Shown here one piece after another: positions 25,627 through 34,159 of a stretch of DNA of 37,536 nt. The stretch is from Lachnospiraceae bacterium (GTDB lineage: Bacteria; Bacillota; Clostridia; Lachnospirales; Lachnospiraceae). The position numbers were made by a program, and so were the translations under genes. The notes below the pieces were generated by a model that made no database searches, was not told where the DNA came from, and was given only the letters and a program-made list of their open reading frames with translations. The stretch's first letter is position 1. Every line of letters begins with the position of its first letter. The stretch is from assembly GCA_016281275.1 (NCBI GenBank), contig JAEEIH010000063.1, positions 1-37,536 on the forward strand, read 5' to 3'.

Positions 25627-26514
25627 CTATTGTTTAACATCAACACCGCTTAGGAACGATGTCGCTGTATAGTCGCTGATCGGATTGTCGCTTAAATCTA
25701 CCTTGGTGAGATTCTTCAACGTCAGGAGCACATTGATATCCTTTATCCTGTTTCCCGAGACATTCAGTATTCTTATGTTTGAAAGTTTACTTAAAACGCT
25801 TATATCACTTACCCTGTTGTCACTTATATCAAGCTCTTTACATGCCGTACACTCCGATAGGAACGAGATATCCTCGATCCCCTTTCCGGAAAGGTCTATT
25901 TTCTCTCTCGATTTTAATTCATCAACATCGATACCGAGCAGTTCCTCCGTTGTACTCTCGGGGAGAGCTGTTTGTGTCAGGGTCGATCCCGTGAGAAGGG
26001 ATACAAGTATCACGGTACAGGATATCACAAACGCTGCTGCCAGCACGCAGACCATGATCTTGATGTTCTTCTTTCTCCTTCCGGCGCGAACCTTTTCTCC
26101 GACCGACGTCAACCAGGCCGTGAGCTCTCTTTCCGATGTTTCGGAAGTTTGCCCTTCACCGGTCCGGTCATCGACAGCATTTTGGGTTCGTCCTTCACCG
26201 GTCAAACCGTTGCCCGATCCGGTAACTCCCATGGACGGTACCTTTGCGGCTATGGCAAGCTGAATGTTAAGACCGGCATCGGGCACGCCGCCGTCTTCGA
26301 TCACATATGCGACAGAAAGACCTCTGTCAAGCGCCAGATTAAGATTCTCTTTTATTTCTCTGTTTTCTTTTCCGGCGATACAGATAAAAAGAGCGTCCGC
26401 ATTCAGTAATTCGCGGGCGCTCCCCGTAAAGATCTCATGTCCCGCGCCTCTGATGCATTCCTCATATGATCCCCGCGGCTTTACGTCCGAGGAATATGTA
26501 CAGAAAATCTTCAC
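25627..26514 (-). CDS. TIR-like / TM / leucine-rich-repeat receptor-like protein
   Basis: A 295-residue protein. Residues 1-95 form a small Rossmann-like domain: KIFCTYSSD (2-10), ADALFICIAGKE (39-50), then NREIKENLNLALDRGLSVAY. This resembles a divergent TIR, though a SLOG or deoxyribosyltransferase-like fold is also possible. A basic segment (KVRAGRRKKNIK, 141-152) precedes one membrane helix (153-175), so the N-terminus is cytosolic. Outside, residues about 195-290 carry about four internalin-type LRRs (KIDLSGKGIEDISFLSE, ELDISDNRVSDISVLSK, ILNVSGNRIKDINVLLT, KVDLSDNPISDYT). The start is GTG with GAGGAG nine bases upstream. It is 37 bp before the TIR/PASTA gene and 76 bp after dtxR, with no terminator between. 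Confidence 0.8.
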   Translation of the reverse strand: MKIFCTYSSDVKPRGSYEECIRGAGHEIFTGSARELLNADALFICIAGKENREIKENLNLALDRGLSVAYVIEDGGVPDAGLNIQLAIAAKVPSMGVTGSGNGLTGEGRTQNAVDDRTGEGQTSETSERELTAWLTSVGEKVRAGRRKKNIKIMVCVLAAAFVISCTVILVSLLTGSTLTQTALPESTTEELLGIDVDELKSREKIDLSGKGIEDISFLSECTACKELDISDNRVSDISVLSKLSNIRILNVSGNRIKDINVLLTLKNLTKVDLSDNPISDYTATSFLSGVDVKQ

Positions 26515-26532
26515 GAAACCAATCTCCTCATT

Positions 26533-26553
26533 AGCGGCTGTTTTTTCGCCGCT
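26533..26553 (-). promoter_or_regulatory. Leader hairpin before the LRR gene
   Basis: AGCGGC-(9 nt)-GCCGCT on the minus strand, ending three bases before the TGAGGAG ribosome binding site of the gene at 26514. It is the second member of the hairpin/GAGGAG family. It has no T run, so it is not a terminator for dtxR. Confidence 0.5.
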
Positions 26554-26590
26554 GTTTCCTTGTCGTATACTTGACTATTTACCAAACAAT

Positions 26591-26956
26591 TCATTCAATG
26601 TGTCCGGCTACATATCTCTTAAGGGCATCAAACGTCACGGCACTGATGTCATGCTCGATCTTGCATGCATCTTCCGCTGCAACGGCTTCATCGACTCCGA
26701 GTTTGACAAGTATCTTTGTGAGAACCACATGACGTTCATAGATTGTCTGAGCAATCTCAAGTCCCTTCTTTGTGAGAGTCAGAAAACCCTCGGGTGACAT
26801 ATTGAGATAGCCGTCATCCTTAAGCTTGTTAACAGCCCTGCTGACCGAAGGCTTTGAAAAATTCATGTAATCCGCCACATCTATCGATCTGACAGATGCT
26901 TTCTCCTTTGAAAGCACAAGTATCGTTTCAAGATACATCTCTCCCGATTCACGCAT
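26591..26956 (-). CDS. DtxR-family metal-dependent transcriptional regulator
   Basis: A 121-residue regulator with an N-terminal winged helix (recognition region about 24-46, IDVADYMNFSKPSVSRAV) and the metal-binding/dimerisation domain, without the C-terminal SH3-like domain, as in MntR-sized members. Possible ligands are Met7, Glu10, His76, Cys98, Glu101 and His102. The EMYLE and CKIEH patterns follow DtxR/IdeR (Met, Cys, Glu, His) more than MntR, so iron sensing is my inference. AGAGGAGG precedes the ATG. It is the first gene of the apparent operon with the LRR, TIR, SLOG and esterase genes. I found no canonical DtxR box in the upstream region. Confidence 0.88.
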   Translation of the reverse strand: MRESGEMYLETILVLSKEKASVRSIDVADYMNFSKPSVSRAVNKLKDDGYLNMSPEGFLTLTKKGLEIAQTIYERHVVLTKILVKLGVDEAVAAEDACKIEHDISAVTFDALKRYVAGHIE

Positions 26957-26975
26957 AAAAAACCTCCTCTTTGGG

Positions 26976-26992
26976 AGCGGTTTTTAACCGCT
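26976..26992 (-). promoter_or_regulatory. Leader hairpin before dtxR
   Basis: AGCGGTT-(3 nt)-AACCGCT, a perfect 7-bp stem ending a few bases before the AAAGAGGAGG ribosome binding site of the gene at 26956. Third member of the hairpin/GAGGAG family. Confidence 0.55.
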
Positions 26993-27092
26993 TCCGTTTT
27001 CACGCCCAACACATGACTATGTATCAGACTCCTCGCCTGATGCTTCTTCAGCGCAGCAGGTTATATTGTTTTGTTTCAACCCCTTTCTCTCC

Positions 27093-27121
27093 ATTTTATT
27101 TGATTTACGGTGATTTATCAA
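27093..27121 (-). promoter_or_regulatory. Promoter for the dtxR/TIR/SLOG operon
   Basis: On the minus strand TTGATA (27116-27121) and TAAAAT (27093-27098) are 17 bp apart. It leaves a leader of about 130 nt before dtxR. This is the best promoter candidate upstream of all five genes down to 20338. Confidence 0.6.
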
Positions 27122-27168
27122 CCCGGATTATTCCGTATTTATAATTCATTCACAAACCAAACAAAACG

Positions 27169-27199
27169 TAAAAAGAGCCTCACCGAATCGGAGAGGCTC
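27169..27199 (-). terminator. Terminator after rpsO
   Basis: On the minus strand GAGCCTC and GAGGCTC (27193-27199 / 27175-27181) form a 7-bp stem with an inner CCG/CGG extension, followed by five T. It lies 53 bp after the rpsO stop and closes the rimP-rpsO block. Confidence 0.88.
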
Positions 27200-27251
27200 C
27201 ATTATTGTTTTGATCTGAAATGTACGGCTTAATGTCTTACCGACACAACAA

Positions 27252-27518
27252 TTATTTACGAAGACCAAGCTTCTCAATAAGCTCACGATATCCCTGAATG
27301 TCTGTCTTCTTGAGGTACTCAAGAAGTCCACGTCTCTGACCTACCATCTTTAAAAGACCACGTCTTGAGTGATGATCGTTCTGGTTCTCCTTAAGGTGTG
27401 CCGTGAGGTCGTTGATCCTTTCTGTGAGAAGTGCAACCTGAACCTCTGTCGAACCGGTGTCCTGTGCATTCTTGCCATACTTGGCAACGATTTCTGCTTT
27501 TCTTTCCTTGCTTGTCAT
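27252..27518 (-). CDS. rpsO: 30S ribosomal protein S15
   Basis: An 88-residue S15 of normal length, which binds 16S rRNA early in 30S assembly. The hallmark [16 protein letters not shown] and the [19 protein letters not shown] segment are intact. AAGGAGGT lies eight bases before the ATG at 27518. The frame open to 27593 runs through the leader and is not coding. It has its own promoter at 27611-27639 and terminator at 27169-27199. Its place after ribF matches the usual Firmicutes order. Confidence 0.97.
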   Translation of the reverse strand: MTSKERKAEIVAKYGKNAQDTGSTEVQVALLTERINDLTAHLKENQNDHHSRRGLLKMVGQRRGLLEYLKKTDIQGYRELIEKLGLRK

Positions 27519-27604
27519 GTTAATGACCTCCTTTTTATTTTGCTGTAAACCAAAACCCGGAATGACGGCTGGAGAGGCCGCGCACCTGAGCATGGTCCGT
27601 GTGC
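27519..27604 (-). promoter_or_regulatory. rpsO mRNA leader, possible S15 autoregulatory site
   Basis: About 85 nt between the predicted transcription start and the rpsO ATG. GAGC/GCTC and GGC/GCC complementary segments could form short stems before the ribosome binding site. S15 represses its own leader in several bacteria. Whether this leader binds S15 cannot be told by eye. Confidence 0.35.
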
Positions 27605-27610
27605 TCGTAT

Positions 27611-27639
27611 ATACTACACTATCGCTATTCTGTTGTCAA
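27611..27639 (-). promoter_or_regulatory. Promoter for rpsO
   Basis: On the minus strand a consensus TTGACA (27634-27639) and TAGTAT (27611-27616) are 17 bp apart, in the gap between ribF and rpsO. Confidence 0.8.
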
Positions 27640-27651
27640 CTGTTTTATACA

Positions 27652-28218
27652 TTACAATAATTTACTAGCTTCATCAGATTTTCCGTTTTCGATAAGCTCC
27701 CTGATCCTGGTGGAGCTTACGACCTCTCCGTCCGCTTTCAGTCTCTCGACGGTGATGGTTTCGTACCCGTAGCGCTCCCCATACACCTCAAGCTTATTGG
27801 CGTCACCCGAAGCAAGCCTTCCGTACCTGAAATCATCTCCGCACACCATGAGCTTGCATCCGAGCTTCCTTGCAACAACATCCTTTGCGAACATCATGGG
27901 TCTGAGCATCGAGAGCTTTCTCGTAAAAGGGCATCTCACAACGATATCAATGCCCAGCTCTTCAAAGTGCTTTACTTTCTCGTCCCATGTTGTGAGAATA
28001 CGGTTTTTCTGATTCTTTTTATGAATTCCGACATCAAGTCTTCCTGTCGTGTCATCCTCCATATCCACAACAAAAACAACTGTTTTCAGATTCTTCTCTT
28101 TAGCTTTTTTCTTAAGGATATCAATAAGATAACGGTGTCCGCGGTGAACACCGTCAAATTTCCCGATCGTAACGGCAGTATCCTTGAGCATGACGTCAGG
28201 ATATGTATAAATTTCCAA
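27652..28218 (-). CDS. ribF: FAD synthetase (FMN adenylyltransferase) domain protein, kinase half absent
   Basis: A 188-residue protein covering only the N-terminal FMN adenylyltransferase half of bifunctional RibF (usually about 300 residues). The nucleotidyltransferase motif GKFDGVHRGH (19-28) and the SSTRIREL motif near the end are present. It stops at EASKLL, exactly where the riboflavin-kinase domain would begin. The 50 bp after the stop carry the rpsO promoter, and no kinase fragment appears in another frame. It should therefore convert FMN and ATP to FAD but not make FMN. The start is TTG with AGAGGGGG upstream. It lies between truB and rpsO, as is usual. Confidence 0.88.
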   Translation of the reverse strand: MEIYTYPDVMLKDTAVTIGKFDGVHRGHRYLIDILKKKAKEKNLKTVVFVVDMEDDTTGRLDVGIHKKNQKNRILTTWDEKVKHFEELGIDIVVRCPFTRKLSMLRPMMFAKDVVARKLGCKLMVCGDDFRYGRLASGDANKLEVYGERYGYETITVERLKADGEVVSSTRIRELIENGKSDEASKLL

Positions 28219-28279
28219 ATCTCTGCCCCCTCTTCACAAGAGTGTTTGCAATCTGTTGATCGCATCGTGATCTCAAAGA

Positions 28280-29521
28280 TCATTGTGTAAACATTTTGAG
28301 CGGCTTATAGAGCTTGCGGCGCTCTTCAAATTCATATACCGCAAGGAACGCGCCCTTCGATGTATATACCCTCACGGGCGAAGCCGGTTCCTTAATGTAT
28401 TCCTTGAAATGCCTGAAAAACATTATATTGCCATTCTCAAGCACCGCGTCATACTTTTCTTTGGTATGAAGTGCCGGCAGATCCATAAAACATTCATCTG
28501 TCGATGTAAGAGTGCCTTCAAGCTCACCTTTCCCGGCAAGCTCCTGCGCCTCTTGCAGCGTCAGGCTGGTCTCGATCCCAAGGTTCCCTACCCTTGTACG
28601 GATCAGCTTCTCCATCGTCGCGTGACAGCCGAGCTTTTCACCGATATCACGGCAAAGGGACCTGATATAGGTTCCCTTTGAGCACTCAACTCTCATGACA
28701 AACCTTTTGACCGGTAGGGAAAGGATTCTCTCATCCCGCGACCACTCAGGGTCGCTGTTACGCTTGAATCTGTCGTCTTCCGAACCACCCGTGACACCGA
28801 ACCGGTCCATGTACGAGCCGTTTTTGAGTGATATAACGCATTTATCCGCACTTATGCCTGACTTATTACCGCATATAATATCGCTGCTTTCATTGTTCAC
28901 ATTGTTATATGAATCATCGTCTCGTTTATACAATGCCCCGACGACCTCACTGTCAGAACCTTTCGATGTGGTATCGCTTTCGTTTTTCGCTTCCGATACC
29001 GCACTTGTTGCTTTAATGAACTCAGTTCTGTCACTAAGCCTTCCGTTTTTGACATTGGACATCACTTCGATTTCTTTTATCTTCACGCTTCTTGCTTCGG
29101 GAGCGGATTCTTTTCCTTCCCTGGCAAGCTCGCACAGCTTTTTGCCGCCTTGCTTGATCGCCGAATAAACGGGCGGAACCTGCATGTATTCACCCCTGAA
29201 GCTCTCGACAGCTTCGATTATGTCGATGTCTCTGAGTTTTTCAAGCTTTTCCTGTCCGTACGCAAGTATCTCGCCCGATATATCCTCGGTATCGGTAGCA
29301 ACCCCCAGCAAAACCACGGCCTCGTAAACCTTATCCGTGTCGGTCAGCATCTCGACAACTCTTGTCGCAGTTCCGAGGCAGACGGGAAGAACGCCTTCGG
29401 CATCGGGATCGAGCGTTCCCGTGTGTCCCGCCCTTCTCTGTCCGGAGATTCCGCGCATCCGGGCTATCACATCGTGCGAAGTATAACCCTGTTCTTTATA
29501 AATATTTATGATTCCGTCCAT
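28280..29521 (-). CDS. truB: tRNA pseudouridine-55 synthase TruB with a large insertion
   Basis: A 413-residue TruB, against about 300 for typical members. It makes pseudouridine at position 55 of tRNAs. The catalytic motif GHTGTLDPDAEGVLPV holds the nucleophile Asp38; QVPPVYSAIKQGGKKL and CSKGTYIRSLCRDIG are also intact. Between KIKEIEV and LPVKRFVMRV a hydrophilic Ser/Asp/Asn/Lys-rich stretch of about 100 extra residues is inserted (roughly residues 154-269, positions 28715-29062), in frame and without stops. I chose the ATG at 29521 because MDGIINIYKEQGYTSHDV matches the family's usual start. The ATG at 29578 would add 19 residues, and neither has a strong ribosome binding site. Confidence 0.93.
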   Translation of the reverse strand: MDGIINIYKEQGYTSHDVIARMRGISGQRRAGHTGTLDPDAEGVLPVCLGTATRVVEMLTDTDKVYEAVVLLGVATDTEDISGEILAYGQEKLEKLRDIDIIEAVESFRGEYMQVPPVYSAIKQGGKKLCELAREGKESAPEARSVKIKEIEVMSNVKNGRLSDRTEFIKATSAVSEAKNESDTTSKGSDSEVVGALYKRDDDSYNNVNNESSDIICGNKSGISADKCVISLKNGSYMDRFGVTGGSEDDRFKRNSDPEWSRDERILSLPVKRFVMRVECSKGTYIRSLCRDIGEKLGCHATMEKLIRTRVGNLGIETSLTLQEAQELAGKGELEGTLTSTDECFMDLPALHTKEKYDAVLENGNIMFFRHFKEYIKEPASPVRVYTSKGAFLAVYEFEERRKLYKPLKMFTQ

Positions 29522-29650
29522 GTATCTGTCGTTTCTCAGCCATTCTTCCGACCCGGCTGTTCCGGCCGGATCTGTCATTTTTCAAGTCTTCTTTTGACCT
29601 GTTACTTCATCACATTTCTTATGAACAGCGCATGCTTTGATAATTCTTTA

Positions 29651-30640
29651 TTATCCTTGTTTCACAAGCTGTTTCTCGATCTCGGCTGTCAGATTGTTTA
29701 TAACGTCGCGTCTCGATCCGCTCAGCGTCGCGCCGGCAGCTCTTACATGACCGCCACCTCCGAACATCGAGCAGATTTTTGCCACATCTACTATCTCGCA
29801 CGACCTCATGCTCACACGCCAGGAACGGGGCGTAAGTTCTCTGATGAGGATCGCAACCTCAACTCCCTTTGTAACGCGAAGCTGATCAATGATCCCTTCC
29901 GTGTCGGCGGGTCCGAGACCATAGAGATTAATGGTCTTTCTGTCTATCGACGAGAAAATCACTTTACCGTCGAGACACAGAATACTTTCCATCAGACAGC
30001 GTCCGAGTATCTGGTTCTGAAGGTATGTCTTCTCATAAAATGTTCCGTCGATTATCCTTGCCGATGAAACGCCGTGATCAAGAAGTGCTCCGGCAATCTC
30101 CATCGTTTCGCGCGTCGTGCAGGAATGTTTGAAAACACCCGTATCATGCACGATTCCGAGGTAAAGCGCCTCCGCGCATCCCTTTGTGATCTTGCTGTCA
30201 TCACATAGTGTGTAAATGATCTGCGCCGTTGCAGCCGATTCGGGAATTACGAGATTGCTCTCCATAAAACCGCTGCTCGTCGCATGATGATCGATGCAAT
30301 ACGTCTTTTTCGCGGACTTAACGTAATTCATAGCTTTCCCGAGACGACCTTCATCACCGCAATCAACAGCTATAAAAATGTCAAAGGGTTCTCTTGACGG
30401 ATAATCCGTTATAACCTTGTCCGCTCCCGAAAGGAAGGCAAATGCCCGGGGTACTTCTTCCAAAAAGACCTCAGGCTCTTTTCCGAAATTATCACGTATG
30501 TAACTTGCAAGTCCCAATGCGCTTCCGACACAATCACCGTCGGGGCGTATGTGTCCCGCAATGCCAATGCTTCCGGCCTTGCCGATGTCCTCCCAAAATG
30601 TTAATGTTTCAAATGCCACTTTATCCCTCACAATTGCCAT
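29651..30640 (-). CDS. nrnA: DHH-family phosphoesterase NrnA (oligoribonuclease / pAp phosphatase)
   Basis: A 329-residue DHH/DHHA1 phosphoesterase. It degrades nanoRNAs, and relatives also dephosphorylate pAp or act on cyclic-dinucleotide products. Motifs are GHIRPDGDCVGS (29-40), AVDCGD, the signature DHHATS, and the C-terminal DHHA1 motif GGGGHVRAAGATL. Length is normal for NrnA. The ribosome binding site is weak. It sits between rbfA and truB, its common position in Firmicutes. Confidence 0.93.
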   Translation of the reverse strand: MAIVRDKVAFETLTFWEDIGKAGSIGIAGHIRPDGDCVGSALGLASYIRDNFGKEPEVFLEEVPRAFAFLSGADKVITDYPSREPFDIFIAVDCGDEGRLGKAMNYVKSAKKTYCIDHHATSSGFMESNLVIPESAATAQIIYTLCDDSKITKGCAEALYLGIVHDTGVFKHSCTTRETMEIAGALLDHGVSSARIIDGTFYEKTYLQNQILGRCLMESILCLDGKVIFSSIDRKTINLYGLGPADTEGIIDQLRVTKGVEVAILIRELTPRSWRVSMRSCEIVDVAKICSMFGGGGHVRAAGATLSGSRRDVINNLTAEIEKQLVKQG

Positions 30641-30714
30641 GAATCACAACACTAAATACCAACCATTTGCTTTGCGCCGACCTTCGCTTATAAAAGACGG
30701 ATTCTCCGCAACGA

Positions 30715-31104
30715 TTAAACTTCTTCACTGTCACCGCCGGCCTTTAACTCATCCGCCTCAATCACTTCATCTATCAGATGTGACATGTTCACGCCGTATT
30801 CGATCGACTGATCCACTATAAACGTAAGTTCCGGTGTATTACGCATGTTTAGATTGTGGGCGAGCTGGCTGCGAAGGAACGGAGCCGCGCTCTTTAATCC
30901 CTTCAGGGTGTTTTCCTGAGCCTCAAGATCTCCGAGCACCGAAATGTAGATCTTAGATGTCTTAAGGTCGGGAGCGACCTCGACGGCAACGACCGAAACC
31001 ATCGGTGCGATACGGGGATCTTTAATCTCATTGTTGATAAGCTCCGAGAGTTCCCGCTGGAACTCCCGGTTTATCCTGTTATTTTTTATACTGTTCTTTC
31101 TCAT
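30715..31104 (-). CDS. rbfA: Ribosome-binding factor A
   Basis: A 129-residue RbfA, needed for late 30S maturation and 16S 5' end processing. The single KH-like domain is recognisable from RINREFQRELSELINNEIKD, PMVSVVAVEVAPDLKTSKIY and FLRSQLAHNLNMRNTPELTF. It has a short acidic tail. AGGAGG precedes the ATG. It follows infB, in the usual order. Confidence 0.96.
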   Translation of the reverse strand: MRKNSIKNNRINREFQRELSELINNEIKDPRIAPMVSVVAVEVAPDLKTSKIYISVLGDLEAQENTLKGLKSAAPFLRSQLAHNLNMRNTPELTFIVDQSIEYGVNMSHLIDEVIEADELKAGGDSEEV

Positions 31105-31219
31105 GGAGACAAACCTCCTGTTCTTGTTTTTTCATCCTTTACTTCGATCAATCCGGTCTTCCGCCCGGTCTGTCGGTATAACGGACTCAAACAACACTCC
31201 GCATCTGTTTCATTGAATA

Positions 31220-34114
31220 TCAGGTTCTCGGAACCTCTACCATCTTGTAGAACTCAACCTGGTCAAGCTCTGCAATATCGTTGAACTTCTCGAACACGAA
31301 ACCGCACTCGTAACCTGCCGCAACCTCCTTGACATCATCCTTAAATCTCTTAAGTGATGCAAGAGGTCCTTCAAAGATCTGTTCTCCGCCGCGGGTGATA
31401 CGGGCCGAGCAACCTCTCTCAACCTTACCGTCAAGCACATAAGAACCGGCGATGACACCGAGTCCCGACGCTTTGAAGAGCTGACGGATTTCGGCATGAG
31501 CAATGACACGCTCCTCGTAGATAGGCTTGAGCATGCCCTTCATGGCTGCATCGATATCGTTGATTGCATCATAGATAACCCTGTAGAGTTTGACATCAAC
31601 ATTCTCACGCTCAGCGATATCCTTCGCCGTATTGTCGGGTTTGACATTGAAGCCGATAATGATCGCATTACTTGCGCTTGCGAGAGTAACATCCGATTCG
31701 TTGATATTTCCAACGCCGCCGTGGATGATCCTAACAACAACTTCCTCGTTGCTGAGTTTTTCAAGGCTCTGCTTAACCGCTTCAACAGAACCCATAACGT
31801 CAGCCTTGACGATGAGATTGAGTTCCTTAACTTCGCCGGCCTGGATCTGTGAGAAGAGTCCGTCGAGGCTCATGCGGGCTTTTGTCTCAGCAATAAGCTT
31901 CTCCTTGTTCTGTGAAATGAATGCGGAAGCGATGTTTCTTGCTTCCTTCTCGTCGGCAACGGCAAGCATAACCTCACCTGCTTCGGGAACCGCATTGAGA
32001 CCGAGGATCTCAACAGGCGTTGAAGGAGTCGCTGTCTTGACCTTCTGACCGTTGTCATCGATCATCGCGCGAACTTTACCGTGTGCTGCGCCGATGGCAA
32101 CGTTCTCACCGACATTCAGGGTACCCTTCTGGACAAGTACCGTGGCAACGGGACCGCGTCCCTTGTCAAGCTGCGCCTCTATAACGATACCACGAGCCTT
32201 GCGGTTCGGGTTTGCCTTAAGCTCAAGCACATCTGCGGTAAGGAGAACCATCTCGAGAAGGTTCTCGATACCCTCGCCCGTCTTTGCCGAAACGGGTGCG
32301 AAGACAACATCGCCGCCCCAGTCCTCAGCGACAAGACCGTGCTCGGTGAGCTCCTGCTTAACTCTTTCGATATTGGCACCGGGTTTGTCGATCTTGTTGA
32401 CCGCAACGATGATCTGAACTCCGGCTGCCTTTGCGTGGTTGATAGCCTCAACCGTCTGGGGCATAACACCGTCGTCGGCTGCAACCACGAGGATCGCGAT
32501 ATCTGTCGATTTTGCGCCACGCATACGCATGGATGTGAACGCTTCATGACCGGGTGTATCGAGGAAGGTGATCTTCCTTCCGCCGATCTCAACCATATAT
32601 GCACCGATATGCTGTGTGATACCGCCTGCTTCGCGAGCGGTAACGTTCGTCTTTCTGATGGCATCAAGGAGCGATGTCTTACCATGATCGACGTGACCCA
32701 TTACGCAGACAACGGGAGGACGCTTGATGAGAGATTCGGGATCCTCTTCTTCCGTATCCTTAAGGAGTTCCTCAACGATGTTGACTTTAACCTCTTTCTC
32801 GCAAAGGATCTCATATTCCATGGCGATCTCTTCAGCTTCCTCGTAGGAAATCTCCGAGTTAAGGTTAACCATCTTGCCGCCCATGAAGAGCTTCTTGATG
32901 ATAACCGAAGGAGTCTGCTTCATCTTGTCGGCAAGATCCTTGATGGTGATAACTTCGGGTACGGTGATCGTCTTGATGTCGTCAACCACTTCTTCCTTGG
33001 GCTTCGCAACAGGCTTCTGGAAAGCTCCCTTACGATTGGGATCCTTCTTCTGCTTGCCGTTTCTCATGCCGTCCTCATCAAAGGCCGTATTTCTGTCCTT
33101 ACGATTCTTGTCACGGCTTCTGTCTTTAAGGTTATCGGCACGTGCGCTGCTTCTTCCGCCCATATCGCCGGGAAGATCGCGCATTCCGCCCGAACGTGAA
33201 TCATTCTTCTTAGTGAAATTACGACGTGCCGGCTCATCATCTTTGCCGCCGAATCCGCCCTGGCCGCCGAAGGAACGTCCGCCGCCCTGGCCTCTTCCTT
33301 CACCGCCGAAGACCCGACTGCCCTGGGGTCTGCCGCCGTCTCTGCCTCCGTCACGACCGAATCCGGGACGACCGCCTGCGGGTGCACCGCCACGATCTCT
33401 GCCGGTAGCGGTACGATCGGTTCTCTGACCGCCGTCGGGACGGGGACCTCTTGTGGGACGATCGCCGTCTCTCCCTCCTTCTCTGGGCACTCTCGGTACT
33501 CTTACGCCCTCACCTCTTCCGCTGTCGGTCCTGCCCGATTCTTCGCGTTCAGCGCGGAAATCCCTGCCGGCGGGTGCTGCGGAACGAGCTACAACCTTAG
33601 TTTCTTCGGTCGTCTCAGCCGACACGGGCATATCCACAACCTTGGGTTGCTTGAGCGGGTTGGGAGGAAGCTCTATTTCCTTCTTCTTTTTCTTGGGAAC
33701 CTGAGAATAATCAATGGTTTCTGCCGAAGGGTCGATTTCAAAGCCCTTAATCTTGTCACCAAGGGTTTCTGTAAGCGCCTTCCTGCTTACTCTGCTGACT
33801 GAAGGAGTCGATTGTGAAGCAATGGCTCTCTTATCTCTTTCGGATCGTCCGTCAAAGACCTGGGGCAAAACCTTGTTCTGTCCTCGACCTCCCGCTTTCT
33901 CTCCGGGTGCGGGGCGACGTCCGCCCTCAGCGGCGGGACCGCTCTTTTTCTGGAGCAGCTTTCCTTCCTTTGTGTTGAAGATTCCATCCGGCGTCATCTT
34001 CATTTCCGACTTCTCGCCGGTCTGAGCATTGACAAGCCAGCTGTTCTCATCAACAAAGTACTTGACCGCTGTTCCATCCTTTCTGCGAATTGTAATCGTT
34101 TGATTGCTTGGCAT
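31220..34114 (-). CDS. infB: Translation initiation factor IF-2
   Basis: A 964-residue IF-2, the GTPase that brings initiator tRNA to the 30S subunit. A long Lys/Arg/Gly/Pro-rich disordered region (about 60-375, with RGG-like repeats) precedes an IF2_N domain (about 381-440), then the G domain with GHVDHGKT (473-480), DTPGHEAF and NKIDKPG, and the C-terminal domains. The first 55 residues ([20 protein letters not shown]...) do not look like the usual IF2 N-terminal helix (MAKxRVxELAKEL). AGGAGA precedes the ATG at 34114. It is 45 bp after ylxQ. Confidence 0.97.
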   Translation of the reverse strand: MPSNQTITIRRKDGTAVKYFVDENSWLVNAQTGEKSEMKMTPDGIFNTKEGKLLQKKSGPAAEGGRRPAPGEKAGGRGQNKVLPQVFDGRSERDKRAIASQSTPSVSRVSRKALTETLGDKIKGFEIDPSAETIDYSQVPKKKKKEIELPPNPLKQPKVVDMPVSAETTEETKVVARSAAPAGRDFRAEREESGRTDSGRGEGVRVPRVPREGGRDGDRPTRGPRPDGGQRTDRTATGRDRGGAPAGGRPGFGRDGGRDGGRPQGSRVFGGEGRGQGGGRSFGGQGGFGGKDDEPARRNFTKKNDSRSGGMRDLPGDMGGRSSARADNLKDRSRDKNRKDRNTAFDEDGMRNGKQKKDPNRKGAFQKPVAKPKEEVVDDIKTITVPEVITIKDLADKMKQTPSVIIKKLFMGGKMVNLNSEISYEEAEEIAMEYEILCEKEVKVNIVEELLKDTEEEDPESLIKRPPVVCVMGHVDHGKTSLLDAIRKTNVTAREAGGITQHIGAYMVEIGGRKITFLDTPGHEAFTSMRMRGAKSTDIAILVVAADDGVMPQTVEAINHAKAAGVQIIVAVNKIDKPGANIERVKQELTEHGLVAEDWGGDVVFAPVSAKTGEGIENLLEMVLLTADVLELKANPNRKARGIVIEAQLDKGRGPVATVLVQKGTLNVGENVAIGAAHGKVRAMIDDNGQKVKTATPSTPVEILGLNAVPEAGEVMLAVADEKEARNIASAFISQNKEKLIAETKARMSLDGLFSQIQAGEVKELNLIVKADVMGSVEAVKQSLEKLSNEEVVVRIIHGGVGNINESDVTLASASNAIIIGFNVKPDNTAKDIAERENVDVKLYRVIYDAINDIDAAMKGMLKPIYEERVIAHAEIRQLFKASGLGVIAGSYVLDGKVERGCSARITRGGEQIFEGPLASLKRFKDDVKEVAAGYECGFVFEKFNDIAELDQVEFYKMVEVPRT

Positions 34115-34159
34115 TCCTGTTATTTCTCCTGTTCCTATTTTGTTTCTGTTGTTTCTGAA

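Noticed and set aside
26957-27121. DtxR/IdeR operator in the dtxR upstream region
   Set aside because: I looked for a TTAGGTTAG-type inverted repeat near the promoter and did not find one; the only clear inverted repeat is the leader hairpin.
32081-33199. Plus-strand open frame of about 370 codons opposite infB
   Set aside because: Antisense to the IF-2 G domain and linker; Cys/Asn/Arg-rich translation without a fold or start signal.
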